Source of the DNA: Tautonia sociabilis
GTDB taxonomy: Bacteria; Planctomycetota; Planctomycetia; Isosphaerales; Isosphaeraceae
Direction of reading: 5' to 3'
Length of the DNA stretch: 64,000 nucleotides
NCBI RefSeq assembly: GCF_003977685.1
Contig: NZ_RYZH01000034.1
Location: forward strand, 1-64,000
Shown piece after piece: positions 44,307-53,309 of this stretch. The notes below the pieces were generated by a model. It saw only the letters and a program-made list of their open reading frames with translations. It searched no databases and had not been told where the DNA came from. Position 1 is the first letter of the stretch, and each line of letters starts with the position of its first letter. The position numbers and the translations under genes were made by a program.

Positions 44307-46121
44307 ATGATGCCGACCCTCCTCCCGAGCCCGAGGGCCTCCCTCGCCCGCCTGGCCTGGCCGGCGACTCTGCTCCTGCTGCTCTGCCCGACGGCGACGA
44401 TCGCTGCCGTCCAGGACAGCCCCATGGTCCGGATGCTCAAAAGCGGTCGGGTTCCCGCCGACCGCCAAGGCACCCTGATCACGCTCATCGGCCGCCAGGG
44501 ATCCCCCGCCGACCTCGGCTTCCTGCTCGAGCTGGCCACCGGGGCCGAGGCCCTCTCCCCCGAGAACCGGACCCTGGCGCTCGACGCGCTGGCCGAGGCC
44601 GCCCGCACCCGGGGCGTCTCCCCCGAAGGGGATCGCTCCCGGATCACCGCCCTGATCCGAGGAGACGACGCGCCGGAGAGCCAGGACGCTCGCCTCTCGG
44701 CGATCCGACTCGCCGGAGCCTGGGAGGTCGAGGGGGCGGCCGACGCCCTCACGGCCGTGGCCACCGACCTGGAGGAGCCCCGCCCGCTGCGCGAAGCGGC
44801 GCTGGCCGCCCTGGCCGACATCGGCGGTCCCGCCAGCCGGCAGGCGATCCTCGACCTCGCCGGCCCCAATCGGCCGCTCGACGTCCGGCTGCCCGCCATC
44901 GCCTCCCTCGCCCGCCTCGACGTCGACGCCGCCGCCGAGCGCGCCGTCTCGGCGCTCGCCTCCGGAGCCGTGGCCGACCTCGACGCGGTCGCCCCGTTGA
45001 TCCAGGCCTTCCTCGACCGTCAGGACGGCCCCGATCGCCTCGCCTCCCGAATCCGGGCCGAAGGGCTCCCGGCCGACCCCGCCAAGCTCGCCCTGCGCTC
45101 GATGTACTCGGTCGGTCGGACCGATCCCAGCCTGGTCGCCGCCCTCAGCGAGGCCGCCGGCATCAACGCCGAGCCCGCCCCGCTCACCGAGGCCGAGATG
45201 CAGGCGCTCATCGCCGACGTCCAGACCCAGGGCGACCCCGCCCGGGGGGAACTGGTCTTCCGCCGCGACGATGTCAACTGCATGAAGTGCCACGCCGTCA
45301 GCGGCGCCGGCGGCGACATCGGCCCCGACCTCAGCGCCATCGGGGCCAGCTCCCCCCCCGATTACCTGATCCGATCCCTGCTCGACCCCGAGGAGGCCGT
45401 CAAGGAGGAATACCAGGTCCGCACCGTTCTGACCCGCGACGGCCAGATCGTCCAGGGCATCGTCAAGGAGTCGTCCCCCAACCGCATCGTCCTCCGAGAG
45501 GCGACCGGCATCGACCGGATCGTGCCGACAAGCGACATCGAGGACGAGACGTCGGGCGGCTCGCTCATGCCCAAGGGGCTCCCGAACTTCCTGACCCGGG
45601 ACGAGTTCGTCGACCTGATCGCGTTCCTCTCCGTGCTGGGCAAGCCCGGGGAGTATGCCATCCGCTCCACTCCCACCATCCAGCGCTGGAGCGTCCTCCC
45701 ACTCCCCCAAGCCGCCGATTCCGTCGACCCCGACGACGCCGGAGGAGGCGACCTCCCCGCGGCGATCTCCTCGGCCGACGAGCTTTCCTGGCAGACCGCC
45801 TACGGCAAGACCGCCGGCTCCCTGCCGCTCGACGAGGTCGCCGCCAAGGCCGGCTCCCCCGTGTTCGCCCTGCGCGGAGAGATTGACGTGACCAAGGCCG
45901 GGCCCCTCGCCTTCTCCCTCGACGCCACCGACGGGCTCTCGCTCTGGCTCGACGGCGAGCCGATCGCTCCCGCTGCACGATTCACCGCCGACCTCGGCCC
46001 CGGCCGGCATCGGCTGATCCTCCGGGTCGACACCGATGCCCGGGAATCGGACGGCCTCCGCGTCGAGGTCACCCGGGCGGACGGCTCCGAGGCGGACTTC
46101 ACGGTCGTCGGAGGGTCGTGA
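44307..46121 (+). CDS. HEAT-repeat c-type cytochrome, partner of the upstream SGNH-propeller protein
   Basis: 604 residues. Signal peptide about 1-34 (WPATLLLLLCPTATIAAV). HEAT/PBS-like repeats span about 40-290. The cytochrome domain has C325-MK-C328-H329 (NCMKCHAVSGAGGDIGPDL), a probable heme c site, with LMPKGLPNFLTRDEFVDLIAFL downstream. A C-terminal beta-domain (about 510-604, PLAFSLDATDGLSLWLDGE, GRHRLILRVDTD) resembles PA14-like or galactose-binding folds. Its own signal peptide shows it is a genuine separate protein, not a frameshifted end of the upstream gene. It likely receives electrons from that protein (inference). Confidence 0.88.
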   Translation: MMPTLLPSPRASLARLAWPATLLLLLCPTATIAAVQDSPMVRMLKSGRVPADRQGTLITLIGRQGSPADLGFLLELATGAEALSPENRTLALDALAEAARTRGVSPEGDRSRITALIRGDDAPESQDARLSAIRLAGAWEVEGAADALTAVATDLEEPRPLREAALAALADIGGPASRQAILDLAGPNRPLDVRLPAIASLARLDVDAAAERAVSALASGAVADLDAVAPLIQAFLDRQDGPDRLASRIRAEGLPADPAKLALRSMYSVGRTDPSLVAALSEAAGINAEPAPLTEAEMQALIADVQTQGDPARGELVFRRDDVNCMKCHAVSGAGGDIGPDLSAIGASSPPDYLIRSLLDPEEAVKEEYQVRTVLTRDGQIVQGIVKESSPNRIVLREATGIDRIVPTSDIEDETSGGSLMPKGLPNFLTRDEFVDLIAFLSVLGKPGEYAIRSTPTIQRWSVLPLPQAADSVDPDDAGGGDLPAAISSADELSWQTAYGKTAGSLPLDEVAAKAGSPVFALRGEIDVTKAGPLAFSLDATDGLSLWLDGEPIAPAARFTADLGPGRHRLILRVDTDARESDGLRVEVTRADGSEADFTVVGGS

Positions 46122-46206
46122 CCCGGCTCGGCCCGGGGAGCCTCGGCCCGGCGATCGCGGCGCCTCGGGATCGCGACGACTCGGAGCGGAGCGCCGGGGA
46201 GGAGCC

Positions 46207-46235
46207 GGGGAGGGGACCCTTCCCCAGCCCTCCCC
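46207..46235 (+). terminator. Hairpin after the HEAT-cytochrome gene
   Basis: GGGGAGGG (46207-46214) and CCCTCCCC (46228-46235) form an 8-bp stem with a 13-nt loop, 86 nt past the stop. No T-run. Confidence 0.4.
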
Positions 46236-46319
46236 CAAGGCCCTCCCCCAACGCTCGGGAATCTCCCCCCCCCCCGATGCTCCCCGGGAGATCGAGCTTG
46301 CCCCCCTCCCTCCCTCCGC

Positions 46320-46325
46320 TACAAT
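46320..46325 (+). promoter_or_regulatory. Candidate -10 box (TACAAT) of the tandem phosphatase genes
   Basis: TACAAT in CCTCCGC-TACAAT-CCGAG, 47 nt before ATG 46373. No -35 is recognisable. Confidence 0.4.
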
Positions 46326-46372
46326 CCGAGCCCTCGGCGGCCGGAAGGCCCCGAGCCGGAGGGAGTCGGACC

Positions 46373-47050
46373 ATGCGTGGGAGAACCCGGAGGAGGATCG
46401 CCCTGCTCGCCCTGGCGCTGCTCGCGACGGCGGGCGTCTCCTTCCGGCACGACCTGTTCGAGAAGCGGGTCGTCGTCCTCGCCCCCGGTCAGCTGGTCCG
46501 AGGGGCCTGGCAGCGGCCGAGGCCGCTCCGGAGGCTGATCGCTCGCGAGCGGATCCGGACGATCGTCACCCTGACGGCGATCAACACCCACGACCCGAAA
46601 TACGTCGACCAGCAGCGCGTCGTCCGGCAAACCGGCGTCGACTGGATCATCGTGCCCATGCGCGGGTCGACGGCCACCATCGAGCAACTGGCCGAGGCGG
46701 CCGACCTGCTGGCCGACCCGGCCCGGCAGCCGGTCTTCTTCCACTGCGTCGGCGGCCACCACCGGACGAACCTGGCGCTGGCGGCGTACCGGATCCGGCA
46801 CCAGGGATGGTCGGCCGATCGCGCCTGGGAGGAGTTGGAGCGCTTCCCCTGGACCGAACCCGAGGACCAGTTCGATGATCGCCGGCTGATCGAGGCCTTC
46901 GCCGCCTCCCCCTTCGCCCGGCCCGAGGAGTCGCAGAATGGTTCGCGTCCGGATCGTGCGTCGGGCCCTCGGCGCGTCGGCTTGGGGGATGATCGCGGCC
47001 TTGGCCCTGGTGGGCTGGCGCTGGACGACCGGCAACGTGGGCGTCATTGA
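46373..47050 (+). CDS. Membrane-anchored CX5R (dual-specificity-type) phosphatase, first copy
   Basis: 225 residues. N-terminal membrane anchor about 9-22 (IALLALALLATAGV). DSP/PTP fold: TIVTLTAINTHDPKY, VDWIIVPMRGS (with a D/P loop region) and the catalytic P-loop H124-C125-VGGHH-R131 (CX5R). CGGAGGGAG precedes ATG 46373 by 7 nt. The folded part ends near residue 187; the last ~38 residues are coded entirely inside the start of the next gene in another frame and are low-complexity ([19 protein letters not shown]). Substrate unknown. Confidence 0.8.
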   Translation: MRGRTRRRIALLALALLATAGVSFRHDLFEKRVVVLAPGQLVRGAWQRPRPLRRLIARERIRTIVTLTAINTHDPKYVDQQRVVRQTGVDWIIVPMRGSTATIEQLAEAADLLADPARQPVFFHCVGGHHRTNLALAAYRIRHQGWSADRAWEELERFPWTEPEDQFDDRRLIEAFAASPFARPEESQNGSRPDRASGPRRVGLGDDRGLGPGGLALDDRQRGRH

Positions 47051-47645
47051 GCCCGGATCGATCTACCGGTCGGCACAGCTCGACGCGGAGACCCTCGCCG
47101 CGCTGATCCGGCGCCGGGGAATCCGATCGGTGCTCAATCTCCGAGGGCCGAATCCGGCCGCCGACTGGTATCCGGCCGAGCGCGAGGCGACCCTCTCGGC
47201 CGGCGCGACCCTCATCGACGTCCCCCTCGCCTCGGACTACTGGCTCACCCCGGAGCAGGCCGAGCAGCTGGTCGAGGTGCTCGACTCCGCCTCCCGGCCG
47301 CTGCTGGTCCATTGCCAGTTCGGGGCCGAGCGCACCGGGCTCGTGGCGTCGATGGCCGTCCTGCTCCGCCCGGGAGGGTCGATCGCCGAGGCCGAGGCCC
47401 AGTTCTCCCCCTACTTCCTGTTCCTCCCGATCAAGGACGGACTCGTCATGCGCGGGTTGCTCCGGCAATATCAGCGGTGGCTGGCCGACTCCCAGGCCGA
47501 GCACTCCCCAGCGACCTTCCGGCGGTGGATCGCCGAGCAGTACCGACCGGGAACCCCCAACCGATCCCAGTGGCCCTACAATCCCTATCCCCTCCGGGTC
47601 GTCACCCGGCCCGCCGACGACACCGGCGCCCCCGTCCATCGCTGA
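46938..47645 (+). CDS. Membrane-anchored CX5R (dual-specificity-type) phosphatase, second copy
   Basis: 235 residues. N-terminal hydrophobic anchor about 11-28 ([19 protein letters not shown]). [27 protein letters not shown] and the P-loop H125-C126-QFGAE-R132-TG (CX5R) define a DSP/PTP-like phosphatase. The C terminus (about 180-235) is Arg/Pro-rich. ATG 46938 has GAGGAG 7 nt upstream. It overlaps the first phosphatase gene by 113 nt. The two share layout but low identity, so the pair is an old duplication or a recruitment of two relatives. Confidence 0.85.
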   Translation: MVRVRIVRRALGASAWGMIAALALVGWRWTTGNVGVIEPGSIYRSAQLDAETLAALIRRRGIRSVLNLRGPNPAADWYPAEREATLSAGATLIDVPLASDYWLTPEQAEQLVEVLDSASRPLLVHCQFGAERTGLVASMAVLLRPGGSIAEAEAQFSPYFLFLPIKDGLVMRGLLRQYQRWLADSQAEHSPATFRRWIAEQYRPGTPNRSQWPYNPYPLRVVTRPADDTGAPVHR

Positions 47646-47674
47646 CCCCCGACCGGCCCAGGGAGCCTCGCACG

Positions 47675-48100
47675 ATGTCGGAGCACCACGAGATCCCCAT
47701 CCGAGTCCGCTACGCCGAAACCGACCGCATGGGGCTGCTCCACCACGCCAACTACTTTGTCTACTTCGAGATGGGCCGAACCGAGCTGCTCCGGTCCCGC
47801 GGCGTCTCCTATCGCGACCTCGAGGATTCCGGCTACCTGCTCGTCATCATCGACCTCGGCTGCAAGTATCGCCGACCGGCCCGGTACGACGACCTGCTGA
47901 CCCTCCGGACCTCGGTCGATCGCGTGACTCACGTCAAGATCGTCCACCGGTACGAGCTGTTCCGAGACGGAGAGCTGATCGCGCAGGGGCACAGCACCCT
48001 CGCCTGCATCGACCGGGAGGGTCGTCCCCAGCCGCTGCCTGCCCTGCTCCGGGGGAGGGCCGTCGCGGGCGATCCCAGGCCAGCGACCGGCTCCTCCTGA
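47675..48100 (+). CDS. Acyl-CoA thioesterase, YbgC/4HBT hot-dog family
   Basis: 141 residues. [30 protein letters not shown] carries the YbgC-type catalytic Asp (ETDxMG, usually the first Asp) and the HHANYxxYFE helix. [27 protein letters not shown] is the hot-dog core. It hydrolyses short or aromatic acyl-CoA; the exact substrate is unknown. Start ATG 47675 with GGGAG about 9 nt upstream, 29 nt after the second phosphatase on the same strand, so it may be co-transcribed. Confidence 0.92.
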   Translation: MSEHHEIPIRVRYAETDRMGLLHHANYFVYFEMGRTELLRSRGVSYRDLEDSGYLLVIIDLGCKYRRPARYDDLLTLRTSVDRVTHVKIVHRYELFRDGELIAQGHSTLACIDREGRPQPLPALLRGRAVAGDPRPATGSS

Positions 48101-48148
48101 CGATTCCGCTGGGCCCCGTCGGCTCGGCTCGATCGGAGCAATCCCCCC

Positions 48149-48622
48149 TCACGTGCCCTCGACCTGCTCGCCAAAGAACGACTCGGCTTCGCGGACGACC
48201 GAGGAAGAGATCGCCCTCGCCTCGTCCTCGTCCAGGCCGATCAGCGTGCGTGCCCGGTCGAGCTTCTGGCGCTCCCGATCGGTGAAGACTCGGTCGGCGA
48301 CCGCCCTCCGAACCATCATCGCGAACTCGTCGCGCATCAGGCCCCGCATCCAGTCCTCGTCGAACCGCTTGGCCCGGCCTTCCTGGATCAGGTGCTCCCA
48401 GCGGGATTCCGAGTCGGGCAGCCCGTCCAGGATGTGCCGAAGCTTCCGGCCCCACTGGGAGCGGTCGTAGTCGAGCGGGTTCTTCTCGCCAGCGTCCTCC
48501 GGCGTCCGCTCCTCCAGATCCGACTCATCGAGGCCCCAGGCCCGCAGCAGGTTCGCCCGGGAGCGTTCGTCCAGGGTCGAGGCCCGGCCCCGGGCCCCGT
48601 GCAAGAGGTCGAGGAATCCCAT
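48149..48622 (-). CDS. Hypothetical acidic helical protein (possible TerB-like)
   Basis: 157 residues, no signal peptide. It is predicted mostly helical, with many Asp/Glu/Arg. The C-terminal half (RDEFAMMVRRAVADRVFTDRERQKLDRART, then IGLDEDEARAI) has the helix pattern and acidic positions of TerB-like domains, a resemblance by eye only. Strong GAGGGGG precedes ATG 48622 by about 8 nt. It converges with the thioesterase gene (48 nt between stops). Confidence 0.65.
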   Translation of the reverse strand: MGFLDLLHGARGRASTLDERSRANLLRAWGLDESDLEERTPEDAGEKNPLDYDRSQWGRKLRHILDGLPDSESRWEHLIQEGRAKRFDEDWMRGLMRDEFAMMVRRAVADRVFTDRERQKLDRARTLIGLDEDEARAISSSVVREAESFFGEQVEGT

Positions 48623-49052
48623 CGTGTCGCCCCCTCGGTCGGTACTCGCCGGGCCCTCGGGAACACCTCCCCGAGTCGAACCGGCCTGGATCCCCACGTC
48701 GCTTCAAGTCTCTTCGCGAATCGCCCCGAGTCCTCATGCCGCATCCCCGGAAGCGGCCGATCGCCGGGCGAGACGGCCAAGGGGCCCGCCGGGAGCGTCG
48801 GACGCCAGGACGAGGACATCCCGGGAGACGTCCCTCCAGCATCCCACTCCCTGCTCACTCGTGCAAACCCCAGGCCGATGGCCAGGCCTCCCTCCCCGGC
48901 CCGATCGGAGAAAAACCGGACGCATCCCGTTGAATAAGGGTTGAATTTCCCCGATAATCACCCTGAGAATGGTCCCCGCCAGCCGCCCTCCCGCCCGCTT
49001 GCCCCCCCTCGGCCTCGCTCCTGCCTCCCGCCCGTATCGAGGTCCGGACGCC
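48623..49052. other. 430-bp divergent spacer
   Basis: No gene is supported. It separates the helical hypothetical gene (minus) from the DUF1592-type gene (plus). A promoter candidate lies at 48930-48958. Confidence 0.5.
48930..48958 (+). promoter_or_regulatory. Promoter of the DUF1592-type/DUF1552 operon
   Basis: TTGAAT (48930-48935), a 17-nt spacer and GATAAT (48953-48958), in a locally AT-rich segment. Transcription from about 48965 favours the ATG at 49053 over the in-frame one at 48969. Confidence 0.55.
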
Positions 49053-51794
49053 ATGATCGATCGGTTCTGGTCCCTTCCCCTCCTCACCGCGATCCCGCTG
49101 ACCCTACTGCTGTCCGCTCCCCGGCGCTGCTCGGCGGCCGACGACCTCGAGTCCTCGTTCCGGAACCGGATCGTCCCGCTCCTCCAGACCTACTGCGTCT
49201 CTTGCCACGGAAACCAGAAGCAGCGGGCCGACCTGAACCTGGAGGCCTTCAGCGACCTCTCGACGGTCCTCCAGGAGCGCGACCGCTGGGAGACGATCGG
49301 GATCCTCGTCGCCGACGGCGACATGCCCCCGGCGGGCACCGAGCCGAGGCCGACGGAGCAAGAGGTTGCCGAGCTCTCGGGATGGGTCGAGGAGGCCCTG
49401 TCCCAGGTCAACTGCGACCTCAGGGAACCGGGGCGGGTCACGATCCGTCGGCTCAACCGAGCCGAGTACAACTTCACGGTGCAGGACCTCATCGGAGTCG
49501 ACTTCCGGCCCGCCGACGACTTCCCGGCCGATGACGTCGGCTACGGCTTCGACACCATCGGAGACGTCCTCACTCTCGACCCGATGTTGCTGGAGAAGTA
49601 CCTCGCGGCGGCCGAGGAGATCACCCGAACCGCCATCGACGCCAACGGCCCGGGCCCCGGCCGAACCGTCCGGTACGATCGCCAGGCCCTCCAGGACAAG
49701 GGCGGCCAGCCCTTCGGCGACGGCTCCCAGATCCTCGCGACCAACGGCGAGCTCGGGCTGGACCACGACTTCCCCAGCGACGGCCGCTACCTGCTCCGCG
49801 CCCGGGTCTCCGGCCAGCAGGCCGGCCCGGAGCCGGTGAAGCTGGCGATCCGGCTCGACGGCCGCCCGCTCGGCGAGTTCGAGCTCAAGGCGGCCGACGC
49901 GACGGAGGTCGTCGAGGTCCCCGTCGTCACCCGGGCCGGCTCGAAACGGTTCGCCGTCGCCTTCCTGAACGACTATTACCGAAAGGACGCCCCCGACCCG
50001 AAGGACCAGGGGGATCGCAACCTGATCGTCCACCGGCTGGAGGTCCAGGGGCCGACCGACCCGATCGTCTCGAAGGAGATCGAATCCCTCGACGACTCGG
50101 CCGGCGGCCGTCTCTTCGGCAAGATCGGCCGGATCCTCGCGAGCAACGGCGAGGTCGCCTTCGACCATCGGTTCGAGGAGGACGGGGAATACCGCATCCG
50201 AGTCCGGGCCTTCGGGCAGCAGGCCGGCCCGGACCCGGCCCGCCTGGCGTTCAAGATCGACGGGCAGACCGTCGACGTGGTCGACGTCCCAGCCACCGAG
50301 CAGGAGCCGGGCTCCTTCGAGGCCCGCGTCCGGATCTCCCGAGGATCGCGCCGCGTTTCCCTCGCCTTCTTGAACGACTATTTCAACCAGGACCACCCGG
50401 ACGAGCGGCTCCGGGGCGACCGGAACCTGATCCTCGATCGGGTCGAGCTCGTCGGCCCGGTGGTTTCCTACTACCTGGCCCTCCCCGAGTCGCACCGCAG
50501 GATCATCCCCGAGCCGGCGCTGAGCGGATCGTACGAGGAGGTGGCCCGCCGGAGCCTCCACCGCCTGGCCAACCGGGCCTACCGGAGGCCGACCACCCCG
50601 GACGAGGTCGAGCGGCTGATGACCCTCTTCCGCCTCGTCCGCCGCGACGGCGGCTCGTTCGAGGACGCCATGCGGGTCGCCGTCCAGGCGATCCTCGTCT
50701 CTCCTCACTTCCTCTATCGCGTCGAGGTCGGGGGGCCTCCCCGCCCGGACGGCCTCCGCCCCCTGACCGACTGGGAGCTCGCCTCCCGGCTCTCCTACTT
50801 CCTCTGGAGCAGCATGCCCGACGAGCAGCTGTTCCGCGCCGCCTTCGAGGGCACGCTCCGCGACCCGGCCGAGCTGGGACGCCAGGCCCTCCGGATGCTC
50901 CGAGACCCGAAATCGAGCCGGTTCATCACCCGGTTCGCCGGCCAGTGGCTCCAGATCCAGAACCTCGACGCCTTCCAGCCCGACCCGGATCGCTTCCCGG
51001 AGTTCGACCCCGAGCTTCGGGACGCCATGCGGACCGAAACCGAGCTGTTCTTCACCGCGATCGTCCGCGAGAACCGCAGCCTCATCGACCTCCTCGACGC
51101 CGAGGACACCTTCCTCAACGAACGGCTGGCCCGGCACTACGGGATCGAAGGGGTCTCCGGGGCCGAGTTCCGAAGGGTCTCGCTCCCCCCCGACTCCCCC
51201 CGGGGAGGCCTCTTGACCCAGGCGAGCATCCTCACGATCACCTCGAACCCCACCCGGACCTCCCCCGTGAAGCGGGGCAAGTACATCCTCGACCAGATCC
51301 TCGGCGCCCCGATCCCGCCGCCGCCGCCGGACGTCCCCGAGCTGGAGGAGGGGCCCGAGCTGACCGGATCGCTCCGGCAACGGATGGAGCAGCACAGCAC
51401 CAACCCGGGGTGCGCCTCCTGCCACAAGCGGATGGACCCGCTCGGCTTCGGCTTCGAGAACTTCGACGCGATCGGCCGCTGGCGCGACCAGGACGGCGAC
51501 AGCCCGGTCGACGCCTCCGGCCGGCTCCCCAGCGGCGAATCGTTCGCCGGCCCCGCCGACCTGAAGGCGCTGCTCCGCGCCCGGAAGGACGACTTCGCCC
51601 GGACCCTCGCCGAGAACCTGATGACCTTCGCCCTCGGACGAGGGCTCGAGTCTTTCGACCGCTGCGCGGTCGACGGAATCCTGGCCGACCTCCAACGCCA
51701 CGATTACCGCTTCCACCGCCTGGTCGTCGACATCGTCACGAGCGACGCCTTCCGCTTCAGGAAGGTCGAACCGGAGGAGGTGAACGAACCATGA
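49053..51794 (+). CDS. DUF1592-family planctomycete cytochrome protein (DUF1587/1592/1588/1585 set)
   Basis: 913 residues. Signal peptide to about residue 28. N-terminal cytochrome domain with C48-VS-C51-H52 (YCVSCHGNQKQRADLNLE). DUF1587-like segment at about 130-190 (VTIRRLNRAEYNFTVQDLIG). Two tandem repeats of a carbohydrate-binding-like beta unit lie at about 220-340 and 355-470 (YLLRARVSGQQAGPEP and YRIRVRAFGQQAGPDP). DUF1595/1592/1588/1585 segments run from about 490 to the end, including a second heme motif C787-AS-C790-H791 (NPGCASCHKRMDPLGFGFEN). ATG 49053 fits the signal peptide and promoter. Electron-transfer or oxidoreductase role inferred from hemes. It overlaps the DUF1552 gene by ATGA. 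Confidence 0.92.
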   Translation: MIDRFWSLPLLTAIPLTLLLSAPRRCSAADDLESSFRNRIVPLLQTYCVSCHGNQKQRADLNLEAFSDLSTVLQERDRWETIGILVADGDMPPAGTEPRPTEQEVAELSGWVEEALSQVNCDLREPGRVTIRRLNRAEYNFTVQDLIGVDFRPADDFPADDVGYGFDTIGDVLTLDPMLLEKYLAAAEEITRTAIDANGPGPGRTVRYDRQALQDKGGQPFGDGSQILATNGELGLDHDFPSDGRYLLRARVSGQQAGPEPVKLAIRLDGRPLGEFELKAADATEVVEVPVVTRAGSKRFAVAFLNDYYRKDAPDPKDQGDRNLIVHRLEVQGPTDPIVSKEIESLDDSAGGRLFGKIGRILASNGEVAFDHRFEEDGEYRIRVRAFGQQAGPDPARLAFKIDGQTVDVVDVPATEQEPGSFEARVRISRGSRRVSLAFLNDYFNQDHPDERLRGDRNLILDRVELVGPVVSYYLALPESHRRIIPEPALSGSYEEVARRSLHRLANRAYRRPTTPDEVERLMTLFRLVRRDGGSFEDAMRVAVQAILVSPHFLYRVEVGGPPRPDGLRPLTDWELASRLSYFLWSSMPDEQLFRAAFEGTLRDPAELGRQALRMLRDPKSSRFITRFAGQWLQIQNLDAFQPDPDRFPEFDPELRDAMRTETELFFTAIVRENRSLIDLLDAEDTFLNERLARHYGIEGVSGAEFRRVSLPPDSPRGGLLTQASILTITSNPTRTSPVKRGKYILDQILGAPIPPPPPDVPELEEGPELTGSLRQRMEQHSTNPGCASCHKRMDPLGFGFENFDAIGRWRDQDGDSPVDASGRLPSGESFAGPADLKALLRARKDDFARTLAENLMTFALGRGLESFDRCAVDGILADLQRHDYRFHRLVVDIVTSDAFRFRKVEPEEVNEP

Positions 51795-53134
51795 TCTCCC
51801 TCTCGCGACGGACCGTCCTGAAGGGCCTCGGCACCGCGATGGCACTGCCCTGGCTCGAGGCCATGGCGCCCGCCGCCGGGATCGCCCAGCGGCCGGGAGG
51901 CAAGGTCGCCCCCACCCGGATGGCCTTCCTCTACGTCCCCAACGGCGCCCACATGCCCGAGTGGACCCCCTCGGCCCTGGGGAATGACTTCCAGCTCCCC
52001 CGCGTCCTCGAGCCGCTGACCCCCTTGAAGCAGCACCTGCTGGTGCTCAGCGGGCTGGCCCAGGACCTGGCCCGGGCCCACGGCGACGGCGGCGGCGACC
52101 ACGCCCGATCAATGGCCTGTTTTCTCACCGGCGTCCACCCGGTCAAGACCGACGGCGCCGACATCCGGGCCGGCATCTCGGTCGACCAGGTCGCCGCGGC
52201 GCGGATGGGCCACCACACCCGGCTCCCCTCGCTGGAGCTGGGGATCGACCCCAGCGCCCAGTCCGGCAACTGCGACTCCGGCTATAGCTGCGCCTACTCC
52301 TCGAACCTCTCCTGGCGCAGCCCCACCCAGCCGGTCCCCAAGGAGATCAACCCCCGGCTGGTCTTCGAGCGCCTCTTCGGCGACGACACCGCCGACGACG
52401 TCGACTCCCGACGCCGACGCTACCGCAAGAGCATCCTCGACCTCGTCGCCGACGACGCCCGGGCGCTCCACCATCGCCTCGGCGCCGACGACCGCCGGAA
52501 GGTCGACGAGTACCTCTCCGCCGTCCGGGAAATCGAGCGCCGGCTGGTCGTCGCCGAGCGGAAGCGAACCGAGGAGGTCGAGCGCCCCGACGACGTCGTC
52601 AAGCCCGAGGGGATCCCCAAGGACAACCAGGATCACCTCCGCCTGATGCTCGACATGCTCGTGCTCGCCTTCCAGACCGACCAGACCCGCATCGCCACGA
52701 TGGTCTTCGCCAACGAGGGGAGCAACAAGAGCTACAACTGGATCGGCATCCCCGACGGCCACCACAGCCTCTCTCACCACCAGGGAGACGCCGAGAAACA
52801 GGACAAGATCGCCCGGATCAACCGCTACCACGTCGAGCAGCTTGCCTACTTCCTCGGCCGACTCGCGGAGATCCGCGAGGGGGACGGCACGCTGCTGGAC
52901 CACTCCATGATCCTCTACGGCAGCGGCATCGGCGACGGCAACCGCCACAATCACAACGACCTGCCGATCATCCTCGCCGGGGGCGGCTGCGGCACCCTCC
53001 GGACCGGACGCCACCTCCAGTACCCGACCGACACGCCGCTGAACAACCTGTATCTCTCCATGCTCGACCGGATGGACACGCCCGTCGACGAGCTGGGCGA
53101 CAGCACCGGCCGGCTCGACCAGCTCGACGGGTGA
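51791..53134 (+). CDS. DUF1552-family exported protein (Tat-type signal)
   Basis: 447 residues. SRRTVLKGLGTAMALPWLEAM is a twin-arginine-like signal at the N terminus. The DUF1552 core follows: RMAFLYVPNGAHMPEW, HARSMACFLTG, SVDQVAA, GNCDSGYSCAYS, HHSLSHHQGD and MILYGSGIGDGNRHNHNDLP. Substrate unknown; the family almost always accompanies DUF1592-type cytochromes, as here, with a 4-nt ATGA overlap and GGAGG 10 nt before the ATG. The pair probably works together in the periplasm or at the cell surface. Confidence 0.94.
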   Translation: MISLSRRTVLKGLGTAMALPWLEAMAPAAGIAQRPGGKVAPTRMAFLYVPNGAHMPEWTPSALGNDFQLPRVLEPLTPLKQHLLVLSGLAQDLARAHGDGGGDHARSMACFLTGVHPVKTDGADIRAGISVDQVAAARMGHHTRLPSLELGIDPSAQSGNCDSGYSCAYSSNLSWRSPTQPVPKEINPRLVFERLFGDDTADDVDSRRRRYRKSILDLVADDARALHHRLGADDRRKVDEYLSAVREIERRLVVAERKRTEEVERPDDVVKPEGIPKDNQDHLRLMLDMLVLAFQTDQTRIATMVFANEGSNKSYNWIGIPDGHHSLSHHQGDAEKQDKIARINRYHVEQLAYFLGRLAEIREGDGTLLDHSMILYGSGIGDGNRHNHNDLPIILAGGGCGTLRTGRHLQYPTDTPLNNLYLSMLDRMDTPVDELGDSTGRLDQLDG

Positions 53135-53247
53135 TCCCTCCCCCCGGCCCGGCGGGACCGATCCTCGGCCTCCCGCCGCGTGCCCCCCGCCGTTCCCTCC
53201 CCCCGCCAATCCCCCCCGACCGCGGTGGCGGGGGGCCTCCGCTCGGA

Positions 53248-53253
53248 TAGAAT
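53248..53253 (+). promoter_or_regulatory. Candidate -10 box (TAGAAT) of the zinc-ribbon membrane protein
   Basis: TAGAAT in CTCGGA-TAGAAT-GGAGCC, 56 nt before ATG 53310; no -35 is seen. Confidence 0.4.
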
Positions 53254-53309
53254 GGAGCCGGAGTCGACTTCGAGCCGCTCCCGATGCTCGGGAGCGGTCG
53301 AAGCTTGCG

